Below are positions 8,630-16,731 of a stretch of DNA of 52,876 bases, in pieces. The translations under genes were made by a program, and so were the position numbers. The number at the start of each line of letters is the position of its first letter. Position 1 is the stretch's first letter. Source of the stretch: Gammaproteobacteria bacterium (lineage in GTDB: Bacteria; Pseudomonadota; Gammaproteobacteria; Thiohalomonadales; Thiohalomonadaceae); NCBI GenBank assembly GCA_023228645.1, contig JALOAT010000024.1, positions 1 to 52,876 on the forward strand, in the 5' to 3' direction. The notes beneath the pieces were generated by a model. That model worked only from the letters and a program-made list of their open reading frames with translations. It did no database searches and was not told where the DNA came from.

Positions 8630-8880
8630 ATCCTTCTCCCTGACATTTCAGCCATCGGCGCCAAGGTCGCAAGGGGCTCGATCCCTTCCGCCCTTGTTCG
8701 TGAATTCCAGATAGGTGTTCCGAACCTTAGACCGTTTCGGCGTGACCGACCGCCACGCTGCCTTCACTCAGGCGCTACGCCCTGGCATCTTCGCAGTAGA
8801 ACTTTCTCGCTCGTGGATTCGGGACTGACAAACTTCAGCGCCTGCATTGCGCCGGATGACGCAGCCGGCGGGGCCGTGTT
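8630..8880 (-). other. Long serA 5' leader with possible serine-rich leader peptide
   Basis: The 560 bp between serA and the tRNA-Asn gene contain no ordinary gene. On the serA strand a 27-residue frame runs from ATG at 8847 to TGA at 8764 and contains SPESTSE (three Ser in seven residues). It is followed by several short hairpins: GGCGTAGCGCC, GCGTGGCGGTCGGTCACGC, and a GC-rich stem ending about 55 nt before the serA ATG. This could be an attenuation-type or structured leader, but the small frame lacks a good ribosome-binding site, so the reading is speculative. The remaining 8881-9144 shows nothing I recognise. Confidence 0.3.
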
Positions 8881-9144
8881 ACGGCCTAACAAAGACCGTA
8901 CCGGTGGGAATTACCCCGGCCAAAGGCGGGGTTCGCTTCCAATCACATCGCTTCGGAACGCGATCAGAAAACCAGGCGGCCCGAGGCGGCTCCTACACGC
9001 GAGTGGTCCCTACTGCGCCCCAATGGGCGTGCGTTTTTTGCCGAGAACAGCGGTTGGGTTGCGGGAAATCTTCCACCATTAAGGGCTGAGCCGCACCTGC
9101 CGGATGGGGCGATCGTCTTGTCGTCGATTGAAGCGCTTTGACGC

Positions 9145-9173
9145 TTGACCACCCGGGGGTGCCTCTGTACCAT
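9145..9173 (+). promoter_or_regulatory. Sigma-70-type promoter of tRNA-Asn
   Basis: A -35 box TTGACC (9145-9150) and a -10 box TACCAT (9168-9173) are separated by exactly 17 bp. The -10 lies 15 bp before the mature tRNA 5' end. Confidence 0.8.
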
Positions 9174-9188
9174 ACGCGCCTTCACGAT

Positions 9189-9264
<76 letters not shown>

Positions 9265-9267
9265 GAT

Positions 9268-9294
9268 AAAAAAGCCCGCGTTGCGGGCTTTTTT
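9268..9294 (+). terminator. Rho-independent terminator of tRNA-Asn
   Basis: Perfect stem GCCCGC/GCGGGC with a 3-nt loop, preceded by A6 and followed by T6, so it could work in both directions. It begins 4 nt after the tRNA CCA. Confidence 0.93.
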
Positions 9295-9471
9295 CGTTCC
9301 TTCCGAAGTGCCAGCAGCCTGTGGACAACCTGGCGCCTTGGCGGGCGCACAAAACCCTCGCGAAGCAAAACCGAACTGGGCATCTGCTCCGGCCTTGCAC
9401 TCCCCTGCAACTCGTGCACTTGGTCATCACTGTCGGAAACATCCCGTGGGGAGCCTTTCTTCGCAACATGG

Positions 9472-9539
9472 CGTCACGCAGCTTCGCAAGGTGACCTACG
9501 GTCCGTAGGTTGCCTTGGCGCGCCGGCCATAGGTCACGG
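9472..9539. repeat. Family A REP-like palindrome with diverged partner
   Basis: An inverted family A copy (9472-9500, GTCACGCAGCTTCGCAAGG then TGACCTACG) is followed by a diverged direct copy (9503-9539). They lie between the tRNA terminator and the 3' end of the cytochrome operon. Confidence 0.65.
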
Positions 9540-9548
9540 CTACCGCGC

Positions 9549-10187
9549 CTAGTTGAACGCGAGCAACCGGATGTAGGCGATGACCGCATTCACCTCCGAG
9601 GGCGAGAGCGTGTTCGACCACGAGGGCATGTAGGCACCGCCCTTGAGGATCACGTTGCGGAGCTCCTGATTGCTCAGCTTGTCCATGCGCGCCGCATTGG
9701 TGTGATCGGCCGGCTTGAGCGGAAGCAGATCCGCCTTGATGCCGTCTCCGCGGCCACCTTCACCGTGGCACACCACGCAATAGTCCTGATAGATCTTGCG
9801 TCCCACCACCGGATCGCCCTCGAGACGGTGTTTGGACCTTTGCAGGAAGCGTACATACGCCAGTATGGCCTCGATATCGGTGTCACGGATCACCTTGCCC
9901 CACCTCGGCATCACCCGCGACGGCTGGTGATTGTCTACGCCGGCGATGATGTCCAGGAGTTCCTCATCACTGCGCGCGCGGGTACGCGCGGAGGTAAGGT
10001 CGGCCGGATGCACGTCCATGCGTTTGGTGAGCGGACCGTCGCCCTTTCCTTCTGCGCCATGGCACACCGAGCACAGGGACTGAAACAGCTTGCGACCCTC
10101 GAAGGTCTTCATGGGATCGGCCATGGCGGTGTGCGAGCACAGTATCGCCGCCACTACGCCCGCGACGGGCACCAGATGCTTCAACAT
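9549..10187 (-). CDS. Periplasmic diheme cytochrome c (two class I modules)
   Basis: A 212-residue protein with a signal peptide (about residues 1-23, ending SHTAMADP) and two class I cytochrome c modules. The heme motifs are CSVCH (39-43) and CVVCH (137-141). The likely Met ligands lie in RVMPRWG near residue 93 and in AYMPSW in the second module. ATG at 10187 was chosen for its GGGAGGAAT ribosome-binding site and the signal peptide; an upstream in-frame ATG at 10286 would bury it. It is the last gene of the minus-strand operon begun by the MtrA and MtrB homologues. It probably carries electrons between the inner membrane and that conduit (inference). Confidence 0.9.
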   Translation of the reverse strand: MLKHLVPVAGVVAAILCSHTAMADPMKTFEGRKLFQSLCSVCHGAEGKGDGPLTKRMDVHPADLTSARTRARSDEELLDIIAGVDNHQPSRVMPRWGKVIRDTDIEAILAYVRFLQRSKHRLEGDPVVGRKIYQDYCVVCHGEGGRGDGIKADLLPLKPADHTNAARMDKLSNQELRNVILKGGAYMPSWSNTLSPSEVNAVIAYIRLLAFN

Positions 10188-10251
10188 GCCTATTCCTCCC
10201 GGCGCGGATGCGCGCACTGCTCGTCTCGTGCGCCATTGACCGTTTGTACGC

Positions 10252-10857
10252 TTATTCCAGTCCGCAAATGTATTGCGCCACCGCATTGATCTCTTCTTCC
10301 GTCATCTGCGCCGCGGTGGTGCGCATCATCTTCGCGGCATCGGTGTTGCGCGCTCCGCTCTTGAAGTCACGCAGTTGCTTGGCGACGTAATCGGCGTGCT
10401 GGCCGCGCAGATAGGGATAGCCGGCCTGGGGCATGCCGTCGCCGCGTGCGCCGTGGCAGCCGGCGCAGGCAGGCACGGAGACGCCCTCGCCACCGCGGAA
10501 CAGCACCTCGCCCCTGGCGACCACCTCCGGCGGTGCCGCCGGTATATCGAGGGTGCGTTTCTGCGCGGAGAAAAACGCGGCAATGTCGCGGATATCCTCG
10601 TCGCTGAGGGCGGCCGCCATGGGCGCCATGACGGGGTCCTGGCGTTGGCCCTCCCGGAACGCCTGGAGTTGGCGGGAAATGTACCCGGCATCCAGTTCTG
10701 CGATCTTCGGGAACATGGGCATCATGCTGTTGCCGTCCGGACCGTGACACCCGGCGCACACTGCGGACTTGGCTTGGCCGGCCTTGTAGAACGCCGTCTC
10801 GGCATGGGCGATATCGCCGTTGGCGATGAGAACGAACACAGCGAGCAGTCTCTTCAC
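10252..10857 (-). CDS. Diheme cytochrome c4-like protein
   Basis: A 201-residue exported protein (signal peptide about 1-19, IAHAE) with two similar cytochrome modules. The heme motifs are CAGCH at 34-38 and CAGCH at 131-135, each followed by HGxxG and a downstream Met in MMPMFP or AKMMRTTA. This is the c4 layout (COG2863 type), a soluble or loosely bound periplasmic carrier. It starts with GTG, with GGAG 8 nt upstream, 23 bp after the MtrB-like gene. It probably shuttles electrons to or from the MtrA homologue, but the partner is inferred from position only. Confidence 0.9.
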   Translation of the reverse strand: MKRLLAVFVLIANGDIAHAETAFYKAGQAKSAVCAGCHGPDGNSMMPMFPKIAELDAGYISRQLQAFREGQRQDPVMAPMAAALSDEDIRDIAAFFSAQKRTLDIPAAPPEVVARGEVLFRGGEGVSVPACAGCHGARGDGMPQAGYPYLRGQHADYVAKQLRDFKSGARNTDAAKMMRTTAAQMTEEEINAVAQYICGLE

Positions 10858-10880
10858 GTAGCTAGCTCCAAATCGTTTTT

Positions 10881-12974
10881 TCAGAAGCGGTAGCGCACCG
10901 TCACAGCGACCAGGTGCGCCGTGTAGTCCGGGCTCTCGCGCGCCAGCAGGATGAGGTCAGGGACCTCCGTGACCCCAACGCCGTCCACGGCCCAGTCTTT
11001 TTCATCGTACTTTTCCATCATGTAACGCACACGCACATCCATGACCCGCGAGACTCGCCAGTCGCCGTACACGCTGAGCAAACCGAGGCGGCTCTCCAGG
11101 TTCCGGAAGGCGTCGCTCATACCCGCAGCCGGGATCACGTCCATCTTGCCCACGGTCTGCACGATCATCCCCTCCACGCCCAAGGACAGAGTCTTGGGAA
11201 CTAACGCGTACTCACCGCCCAGGCCGACGGTGAAGGCCTCGTCCTCTCGCTCGGCCGTCCACGCCAGGCCATCGCCCAATCCCGCCTGGTCGTAGGCGCG
11301 GGTCTCGAAGCTGTAAAACGCGTAGGTCTGCAGACGATCGCTCGGGAACCAGGCGACGTCCCAGGAGTAGATCATGCGTTCCGACTCGGTGAGCCCCAGT
11401 TCCGAGGCGATGTAGTCGTCGTTCACCATCTCGCTGCGCAGTGTCGTCTGCACCTGGCTGGACGGCATGAAGCTGACGTGCACGCCGGCGCGGGTGCGGT
11501 CGCGGTCGGCGAGATAGTATTTGCGCAATTCAACCGGCAGGGTCTCGCGTTCCCAGTTGGATCCTCGCTGCTCGGCCACCGCGTAATTGAGCATGACCAT
11601 GCCCCCGGACCAGCGCGAGCGCAGCCGCGCCTCGTAGGTCTCTTCTTCGGTCTTCTCCCGGTCCTCGTAGGTGCGTTCCCGCTCATCGTTGGTGTAAGCC
11701 AAGGTCAGGAAGTTGCGACCGGCGAGATGGAACTCCGCGGCGCCGCTGGCGCGCCGTTGTTCAAAGCCGATGGGGCGCGTCACGCACTGATTCGCCGCCA
11801 CGCCCGCGGCGATCCCGCACTGGAAGCCGATCCTGGGCCCGAAGGTCGGCGCGCCCAGATCCACCACCAGCTCCGGCGTCTTGTTGTCACGTTCGTCGAA
11901 GCGGTAATCGGCGCGCAGCGTCAGGCGTTCGAAGAGGCGTGTGCTGGCACGCAGGTTGATCACCCGGGTATCGATCTGCCCATCCAGGGAACCCCGGACG
12001 TTGCCCGCGCTGTCCGTCACCACGGCGTCGTCGGCGACGAAGCCCGCGTCCTGCTGCATGACGCCCACCTGCACGTCGGCGCCCAGGCGGGTGTACTGCC
12101 CCAGCGACAGCCCCAGGTTGGCGCTGATCTGGTGGAACTCGTTGTCGGGCTCGAGGGCGTCGCGTCGCAGTGGCGCCGCGGACCAGTCCGGCACATGAGC
12201 GTCGGCCACGGTAAGCACGTCGTCGTCGCTTTGTGAAAACACCGAGAGCATGTACCCCAGGCGGCTTTGCAGAACGTCGCCGTCATAGCTCAGGTCGGCC
12301 TCGAAGCGCGTGGTGTCGTAATCCACCGGCGCGGGCACCAGGGTGGCGCGCTGTAGTCCCCAGTGGTCGCCGATGCCGCGGATCTTCGTGCCCTCCTTGT
12401 GCTCGTGATGCAAGGCCGTACTGGTGCGCCAGCGTGGCGTGATGTTCAGGCGACCGCCGAGGCCGACACGCTGGCGCTTGGTTTCGATGTCCACATCGTG
12501 CAGGTGATCACCGACGGTTGCGAAAGTGCCTTCGGGCGGCAGCACGAGGGTATTGCTGCCAACGCCGCGGTAAGGCGTGCCGGCCTCCGGCTGGATGAGA
12601 TTGGGCATCTCCCGGTAGTAGATGAATGCGCTGTAGCGCCCTTGGGATCCGCCAGTAATGCTGAGGCTTTGCGAGTCCAGCCCTAGGTTGTCGCCTTCGA
12701 TGCGCCATAGGTAAGGCGCTTCGTCGGAATAACTGGAGCGCGTCAGCACGTCGAAAGACAGCTCAGGAAAGAGCCCCTCCTCGGTGATGCCGGTAAAGTG
12801 GCCCAGGCGGAAGGAATCGTCACTGAGCAGCCCGGCGCCTACGCCGATTTCCGTGACTGTGCCGCCCTCGTCCGCCAGCTCGGTGGTGGTGGGTGCGGCG
12901 CCTGCAACGACCGGGAGCGTCAGCATGTCGAGCGCCGCGAGCACGGCCAGTGAGATAGAGGTGCGCTTGTTCAT
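10881..12974 (-). CDS. MtrB/PioB-family outer-membrane beta-barrel protein
   Basis: A 697-residue exported protein (signal peptide about 1-26, VVAGAAPTTT). The rest consists of alternating amphipathic strands and acidic loops and ends VAVTVRYRF, with the terminal Phe typical of outer-membrane barrels. Length, pattern and the gene directly upstream for a multiheme DmsE/MtrA-type cytochrome identify it as the MtrB/PioB porin that sheathes the cytochrome through the outer membrane. The N-terminal CXXC pair of Shewanella MtrB is absent. The ribosome-binding site is GAGGAAACA before the ATG, 18 bp after the cytochrome stop. Naming it mtrB or pioB would imply a direction of electron flow that sequence does not show. 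Confidence 0.88.
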   Translation of the reverse strand: MNKRTSISLAVLAALDMLTLPVVAGAAPTTTELADEGGTVTEIGVGAGLLSDDSFRLGHFTGITEEGLFPELSFDVLTRSSYSDEAPYLWRIEGDNLGLDSQSLSITGGSQGRYSAFIYYREMPNLIQPEAGTPYRGVGSNTLVLPPEGTFATVGDHLHDVDIETKRQRVGLGGRLNITPRWRTSTALHHEHKEGTKIRGIGDHWGLQRATLVPAPVDYDTTRFEADLSYDGDVLQSRLGYMLSVFSQSDDDVLTVADAHVPDWSAAPLRRDALEPDNEFHQISANLGLSLGQYTRLGADVQVGVMQQDAGFVADDAVVTDSAGNVRGSLDGQIDTRVINLRASTRLFERLTLRADYRFDERDNKTPELVVDLGAPTFGPRIGFQCGIAAGVAANQCVTRPIGFEQRRASGAAEFHLAGRNFLTLAYTNDERERTYEDREKTEEETYEARLRSRWSGGMVMLNYAVAEQRGSNWERETLPVELRKYYLADRDRTRAGVHVSFMPSSQVQTTLRSEMVNDDYIASELGLTESERMIYSWDVAWFPSDRLQTYAFYSFETRAYDQAGLGDGLAWTAEREDEAFTVGLGGEYALVPKTLSLGVEGMIVQTVGKMDVIPAAGMSDAFRNLESRLGLLSVYGDWRVSRVMDVRVRYMMEKYDEKDWAVDGVGVTEVPDLILLARESPDYTAHLVAVTVRYRF

Positions 12975-12992
12975 TGTTTCCTCGTGCGCGTG

Positions 12993-13865
12993 CTATCGCT
13001 GCAGGAAATTCCCGCGCGGGTGGTTGGAACCGTGGACCTGGGAGTGGCAGTTGACGCAGCTCTGTCCCTGGATGCGGAAGTCCGTCACGCCGCCGGTCAG
13101 GGCCTGTTGGGAATGGGACCCCAGGTGACACTGCTGGCACAGCAGCGGGGGACGCGCCAGCAGCAGTGGCCGGTGCAGAGAGCCGTGCGGGTCATGGCAG
13201 TTGATGCACTCGTCGCGCGCAGGATGATGCTCCCATAGGAAAGGCCCGCGCTTTTCCGCATGGCAGGTGTAACAGGTCTCGTTGACCGTGGTGGCGAACA
13301 ACTTGCGCGGCCCGGTGGTGCCATGGGGATTGTGGCAATCGGTGCAATTGATCAAGCCTTCCGGCACCGGATGGTGCGAGGGCTTGAGAAAATCCGTGCG
13401 CCGTTCCTTGTGACAGGTGGTGCAGACCTCCATCTGGGTATCGGCCTTGAGCAGGCGTTTGCGTTCGTTGTGCAACTCATGGCAGTTCACGCAAGCGAGG
13501 CCTGAGGCCTCGTGCCGGCTTCCGCGCCAGTGTCGGCGCGCGCCTTCCTCGTGGCAGCTGAGGCACGGCTGGTTCATGCGCTCCACCGGCGTGCTGGCCG
13601 GGTCGAAGAACATGTCCATGTCGGGACCATGGCAGCGCACGCACATGCCGTTGGAAAACGGCGTACGCCCGTCGCCGAGCACCGCATGGGGCGTGCGGAA
13701 CATGCGCTGGATATGTTCGTCGATGTACTCCGTCCGGTCCGGCGGCGGCGAGTGCACCATGTCCGGCACGCGCGCGCCCCGCTCGGGGTCCGCAGCCCAG
13801 GAAGCGGTTGCGCACAGAAGCAGCGCGAACATGAATCCCATGAAGTTCTTTACCACCAGATGCAT
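12993..13865 (-). CDS. Nine-heme MtrA/DmsE-family periplasmic cytochrome c
   Basis: A 290-residue exported protein (signal peptide about 1-25, ATASWAADP) with nine CXXCH motifs starting at residues 75, 101, 125, 148, 174, 198, 220, 243 and 270. Spacing and flanks (HWRGSRHEASGLACVNCH, CTDCHNPHG) match the decaheme DmsE/MtrA family. The expected first heme motif, which should precede RTPHAVL (57-63), is missing; TEYIDEH stands in its place. ATG at 13865 has GGAGAG about 8 nt upstream. It is the first gene of the operon behind a sigma-54-type promoter at 13930. Its likely role is the heme wire inserted in the MtrB-like barrel. Confidence 0.88.
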   Translation of the reverse strand: MHLVVKNFMGFMFALLLCATASWAADPERGARVPDMVHSPPPDRTEYIDEHIQRMFRTPHAVLGDGRTPFSNGMCVRCHGPDMDMFFDPASTPVERMNQPCLSCHEEGARRHWRGSRHEASGLACVNCHELHNERKRLLKADTQMEVCTTCHKERRTDFLKPSHHPVPEGLINCTDCHNPHGTTGPRKLFATTVNETCYTCHAEKRGPFLWEHHPARDECINCHDPHGSLHRPLLLARPPLLCQQCHLGSHSQQALTGGVTDFRIQGQSCVNCHSQVHGSNHPRGNFLQR

Positions 13866-13929
13866 TCGACACTCTCCGCAGGATCGGCCACGCACGGAAT
13901 GCCGCACGATGGGCTCGAAACCGGGTAGA

Positions 13930-13944
13930 GCAATATCCGGACCA
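13930..13944 (-). promoter_or_regulatory. Sigma-54 promoter of the MtrA/MtrB operon
   Basis: On the minus strand TGGTCCGGATATTGC carries GG and GC separated by exactly 10 bp. It agrees with the -24/-12 consensus at TGG, C6, G7 and TTGC. The start codon is 64 bp downstream. Confidence 0.72.
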
Positions 13945-14040
13945 GCCCCAAACACTCACGCGCCAACGGGGCCGGCGACCGAACAGGCCACGCAGCACCG
14001 GTCAGTTTCTGGAGCTTGTCGATCAAAACTTGAGCGGTCG

Positions 14041-14089
14041 CGTGCGTGCTGAGCCACGCACGCTGGGAAGAGTCCCATGGGCGTGCGTG
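14041..14089. promoter_or_regulatory. Candidate activator-binding site (UAS) between divergent sigma-54 promoters
   Basis: A perfect 8-bp inverted repeat, CGTGCGTG (14041-14048) and CACGCACG (14055-14062), has a 6-bp spacer. A third half-site CGTGCGTG is at 14082-14089. It lies about 100 bp from each of the divergent sigma-54 promoters, the usual distance for an enhancer. The 339-bp region has no gene. Confidence 0.55.
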
Positions 14090-14155
14090 GTTGGACCGGC
14101 TGTATTTCGAGGAATCGGTAGCCTGTGCCGCGCATGGGTCCGCGTTCATGGCAGT

Positions 14156-14171
14156 TGGCACGCAAGCTGCG
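14156..14171 (+). promoter_or_regulatory. Sigma-54 promoter of the 14205 regulator gene
   Basis: TGGCACGCAAGCTGCG has GG at 14157-14158 and GC at 14169-14170, exactly 10 bp apart. The full TGGCACG half-site is present and the -12 half is CTGC. The start codon is 34 bp downstream. Confidence 0.65.
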
Positions 14172-14204
14172 TGCTTCCCGCAGAATCCATCCCGGAGACA
14201 CCCC

Positions 14205-15245
14205 ATGGATGAACGGACCCTGCTGATCTGCTCGGGTGATCGGCAGCGCCTGCTGCTGGACCTCAATGCGCTTGGTTACCGCATACGCGCGCTGCCCACG
14301 CAGGGAGATACCTTTGAAGCCCACAGGCGCATCGATGGCCTCGAGGCTTCCCTTGGCGAAGTGAACTCGCAGCAACGTTATTGCCGCACGCGCAGCTTCG
14401 AGCACGCCCTGGAGGAAACGTTGAGTCACCGGCGCCCCGTGCTCATCAGCGGCGAAACCGGCACCGGCAAGGCGGTGCTGGCACGCGCCGTGTGCGAACA
14501 CTCGGTCGGTGCTGCGAGGTTTCCCATGATTCATTGCCAGGCACTGCATCGGGCGGCTGCGGACGGCCGCTGCATCCAATGCATCGAGGAACGCCTGTAC
14601 GCGATGGTGCGTAGCAACCCGGGACTGTTGCTCGTCGACGAGGTGGGCGCCCTCGGCCCCGAATGTCAGCGCGCCATGCTGGATATCCTCACGGACATCG
14701 ACTCGACGAACACCCGCATCGTGGTCACCTCCCGCCGCTCCATCGACATGCTCATCGACCAGGGCACTCTGCTGCCGGCGTTCGTCGACAAGCTGGAACT
14801 CGCCCATGTGCGGCTGCCGCCACTACGCGACCACCCCGCGGATATACCACTCTTGGCGGAATGGTTCGTGGCCGAGGCCAACATCGAATTGGCTGCCTCG
14901 GCGGAAGGGCTGGCACCCGCGGCCATACGTGAGGCGGTGGGACACGATTGGCCCGGCAATGCGCAGGAACTGCGCGACACCGTGTTCCGTGCGGTGCTGC
15001 GCCAGTCCAACGGTTGGATTGAAAAACTGCCTTTTGAGCGCAAGGAGTTGTCGCCCACGTTGGCCGGCCTCATCCGGCACACCCTGCCAAAAGGTGCTGA
15101 GCCCCTGGCATTGATGCAGCAGTTCGAGCGCGAGCTCCTCCAGGCGCTGAATGAAATCCACTCTGGCAACAAGAGTCGCATTGCGCGTGCGCTGGGCATG
15201 TCGAGGAACACGCTCAAGAGCCGCCTGCGCGCCTATAACTTGTGA
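14205..15245 (+). CDS. Degenerate sigma-54-activator-like AAA+/Fis protein
   Basis: A 346-residue protein built like an NtrC-type activator. It has a short N-terminal part without a receiver, an AAA+ core with Walker A GETGTGKA (83-90) and Walker B LLLVDE (141-146), and a C-terminal Fis-type helix-turn-helix (about 318-344, SRIARALGMSRNTLKSRLR). Two elements needed by real activators are absent. There is no GAFTGA sigma-54-contact loop between Walker A and B, and the arginine-finger segment FREDLYYRL of the paralogue at 26780 is replaced by LPAFVDKLE. It may therefore act as a partner, repressor or sensor for the intact paralogue (inference). GGAGA stands 7 nt before the ATG. Confidence 0.82.
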   Translation: MDERTLLICSGDRQRLLLDLNALGYRIRALPTQGDTFEAHRRIDGLEASLGEVNSQQRYCRTRSFEHALEETLSHRRPVLISGETGTGKAVLARAVCEHSVGAARFPMIHCQALHRAAADGRCIQCIEERLYAMVRSNPGLLLVDEVGALGPECQRAMLDILTDIDSTNTRIVVTSRRSIDMLIDQGTLLPAFVDKLELAHVRLPPLRDHPADIPLLAEWFVAEANIELAASAEGLAPAAIREAVGHDWPGNAQELRDTVFRAVLRQSNGWIEKLPFERKELSPTLAGLIRHTLPKGAEPLALMQQFERELLQALNEIHSGNKSRIARALGMSRNTLKSRLRAYNL

Positions 15246-15364
15246 GATGAAATGGTCCGCTTCTGATCACTTGGGGCGGAAATTGACCAGCCCGGCGTGG
15301 GACAACGGCGTTTGTCTGCATCCGGTGCCGTGCCATGAAAGGCCGTTGGGCATCACGGGCACGG

Positions 15365-15379
15365 TGGCACAGATAATGC
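15365..15379 (+). promoter_or_regulatory. Candidate sigma-54 promoter of the ccm operon
   Basis: TGGCACAGATAATGC has GG-N10-GC spacing and a near-perfect -24 half. The predicted start of transcription is only a few bases before the ccmA ATG at 15393, so the message would be nearly leaderless. That makes this the weakest of the five candidates. Confidence 0.45.
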
Positions 15380-15392
15380 CTTTGTCCCAGGC

Positions 15393-16052
15393 ATGAAAAA
15401 AATCAGACCGCGCTTCAATACTCAACCTGCACCACGCCTGGAGAGCCGTTCGCTGGCAGTGCAGCGGGGTGAACGCCTGCTGTTCCGCAATCTCTCCGTG
15501 ACACTCGAAGCGGGTCAGGCCGTGTTCGTGGCCGGCCCCAACGGCACAGGCAAGACCACGCTGCTGCGCACCCTGTGCGGGCTAAGCCTCCCGGCGGAAG
15601 GCCACGTCCAATGGTGCGGGCGGAATATCGCCGAGCTGGGCGAGGAATTCCGTGCGCAGGTGCTGTATGTGGGTCACCGCAGCGGCAACAAGGGCGAGCT
15701 GAGCTGCGACGAGAACCTGCAAGTGAACATCGGTCTCGCCGGACGGCAGGCCCGGCGCGAGGAACGCTGCGCGGCGCTCGCCGAAGTGGGCCTGCGCGGG
15801 CTCGAACACCTGCCAGCGCGCTATTTGTCCCAGGGCCAGCAGCGGCGGCTGTCGTTGGCGCGGCTCATGCTCACCCGCGCCACGCTGTGGGTGCTGGACG
15901 AGCCGTTCAACGCGCTGGACGCGCAGGCCATGGGCTGGCTCACCGCGCGCCTGGAAAATCATCTCGCCGAGGGTGGGATGGCGGTGTTCACGTCCCACTA
16001 CGAAGTGCGGCTGGGCGGTGCGCTGTCACGCCTGGACCTGGGGGCAGCATGA
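15393..16052 (+). CDS. ccmA: Heme exporter ATP-binding protein CcmA
   Basis: ATPase of the CcmABCD complex, which releases holo-CcmE (heme-loaded chaperone) during System I cytochrome c maturation. The 219 residues hold Walker A GPNGTGKTT (48-56), the ABC signature LSQGQQRRLSLARL, and Walker B LWVLDEPFNALD. Family members usually begin near residue 16 here (LESRSLAVQRGERLLF), so the 14 or 15 residues after ATG 15393 are an unusual extension. No better start codon exists and no strong ribosome-binding site is visible. Its stop overlaps the ccmB start (ATGA). Confidence 0.93.
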   Translation: MKKIRPRFNTQPAPRLESRSLAVQRGERLLFRNLSVTLEAGQAVFVAGPNGTGKTTLLRTLCGLSLPAEGHVQWCGRNIAELGEEFRAQVLYVGHRSGNKGELSCDENLQVNIGLAGRQARREERCAALAEVGLRGLEHLPARYLSQGQQRRLSLARLMLTRATLWVLDEPFNALDAQAMGWLTARLENHLAEGGMAVFTSHYEVRLGGALSRLDLGAA

Positions 16053-16720
16053 TGGGACACCCTCTTTACGTGCTGTTCCGCCGTGACCTCGCCCTGTTCC
16101 TGCGCCGCCGGCAGGATGCCATGGCCATCGTCGGCTTCTTTCTGGTGGCGGTGGCGCTGTTTCCGCTGGGGATTTCGCCGGAACCCGAGATCCTGCGCAC
16201 CATCGCGCCGGGCGCGGTGTGGATCGCGGCGTTGTTCTCCACGGTGCTGGCCCTGGAGCGCCTGTTCAGCGACGACCTGGCCGACGGCACCCTGGAACAG
16301 CAACTGCTTTCGTCACAGCCACAAAACGTGATGGTGCTGGTGCGGCTCGCCGCGCACTGGCTGGTGACCGGTCTGCCGCTGGTGCTGTTGTCGCCGGTCA
16401 TCGGCCTGCAGTTCGGCCTGCATGGGGAGGAAGTGGCGGTGCTGGCGCTGTCACTGCTGCTCGGCACGCCGGTGCTGGTGCTTCTTGGCGGCATCGGCGC
16501 GGCGCTCACCGCCGGCCTGCATGGCAGCGGCGGCCTGGTCACACTGCTGCTGTTGCCGCTTTACGTGCCGGTGCTGGTGCTCGGCACGGCCGCGGTCTCC
16601 GCCACCATGACCCAGACCAGTCCCGAGGCGCACCTGTCCCTGCTGGGTGCCGCCTTGCTCGCCGCGCTGGTGCTGGCGCCCTGGACCGCCGCCGCTGCGC
16701 TGCGCATCACCACGGATTAG
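16049..16720 (+). CDS. ccmB: Heme exporter permease CcmB
   Basis: Inner-membrane subunit of CcmABCD, 223 residues with about six hydrophobic segments. The N-terminal FRRDLALFLRRRQD, the GAVWIAALFSTVLALERLFSDD-type segment and LEQQLLSSQP match CcmB. It overlaps ccmA by 4 bp and is followed by ccmC after a TAGGAGGAA ribosome-binding site. ATG ATG at 16049 and 16052 are equally possible starts. Confidence 0.94.
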   Translation: MMGHPLYVLFRRDLALFLRRRQDAMAIVGFFLVAVALFPLGISPEPEILRTIAPGAVWIAALFSTVLALERLFSDDLADGTLEQQLLSSQPQNVMVLVRLAAHWLVTGLPLVLLSPVIGLQFGLHGEEVAVLALSLLLGTPVLVLLGGIGAALTAGLHGSGGLVTLLLLPLYVPVLVLGTAAVSATMTQTSPEAHLSLLGAALLAALVLAPWTAAAALRITTD

Positions 16721-16731
16721 GAGGAACGACG

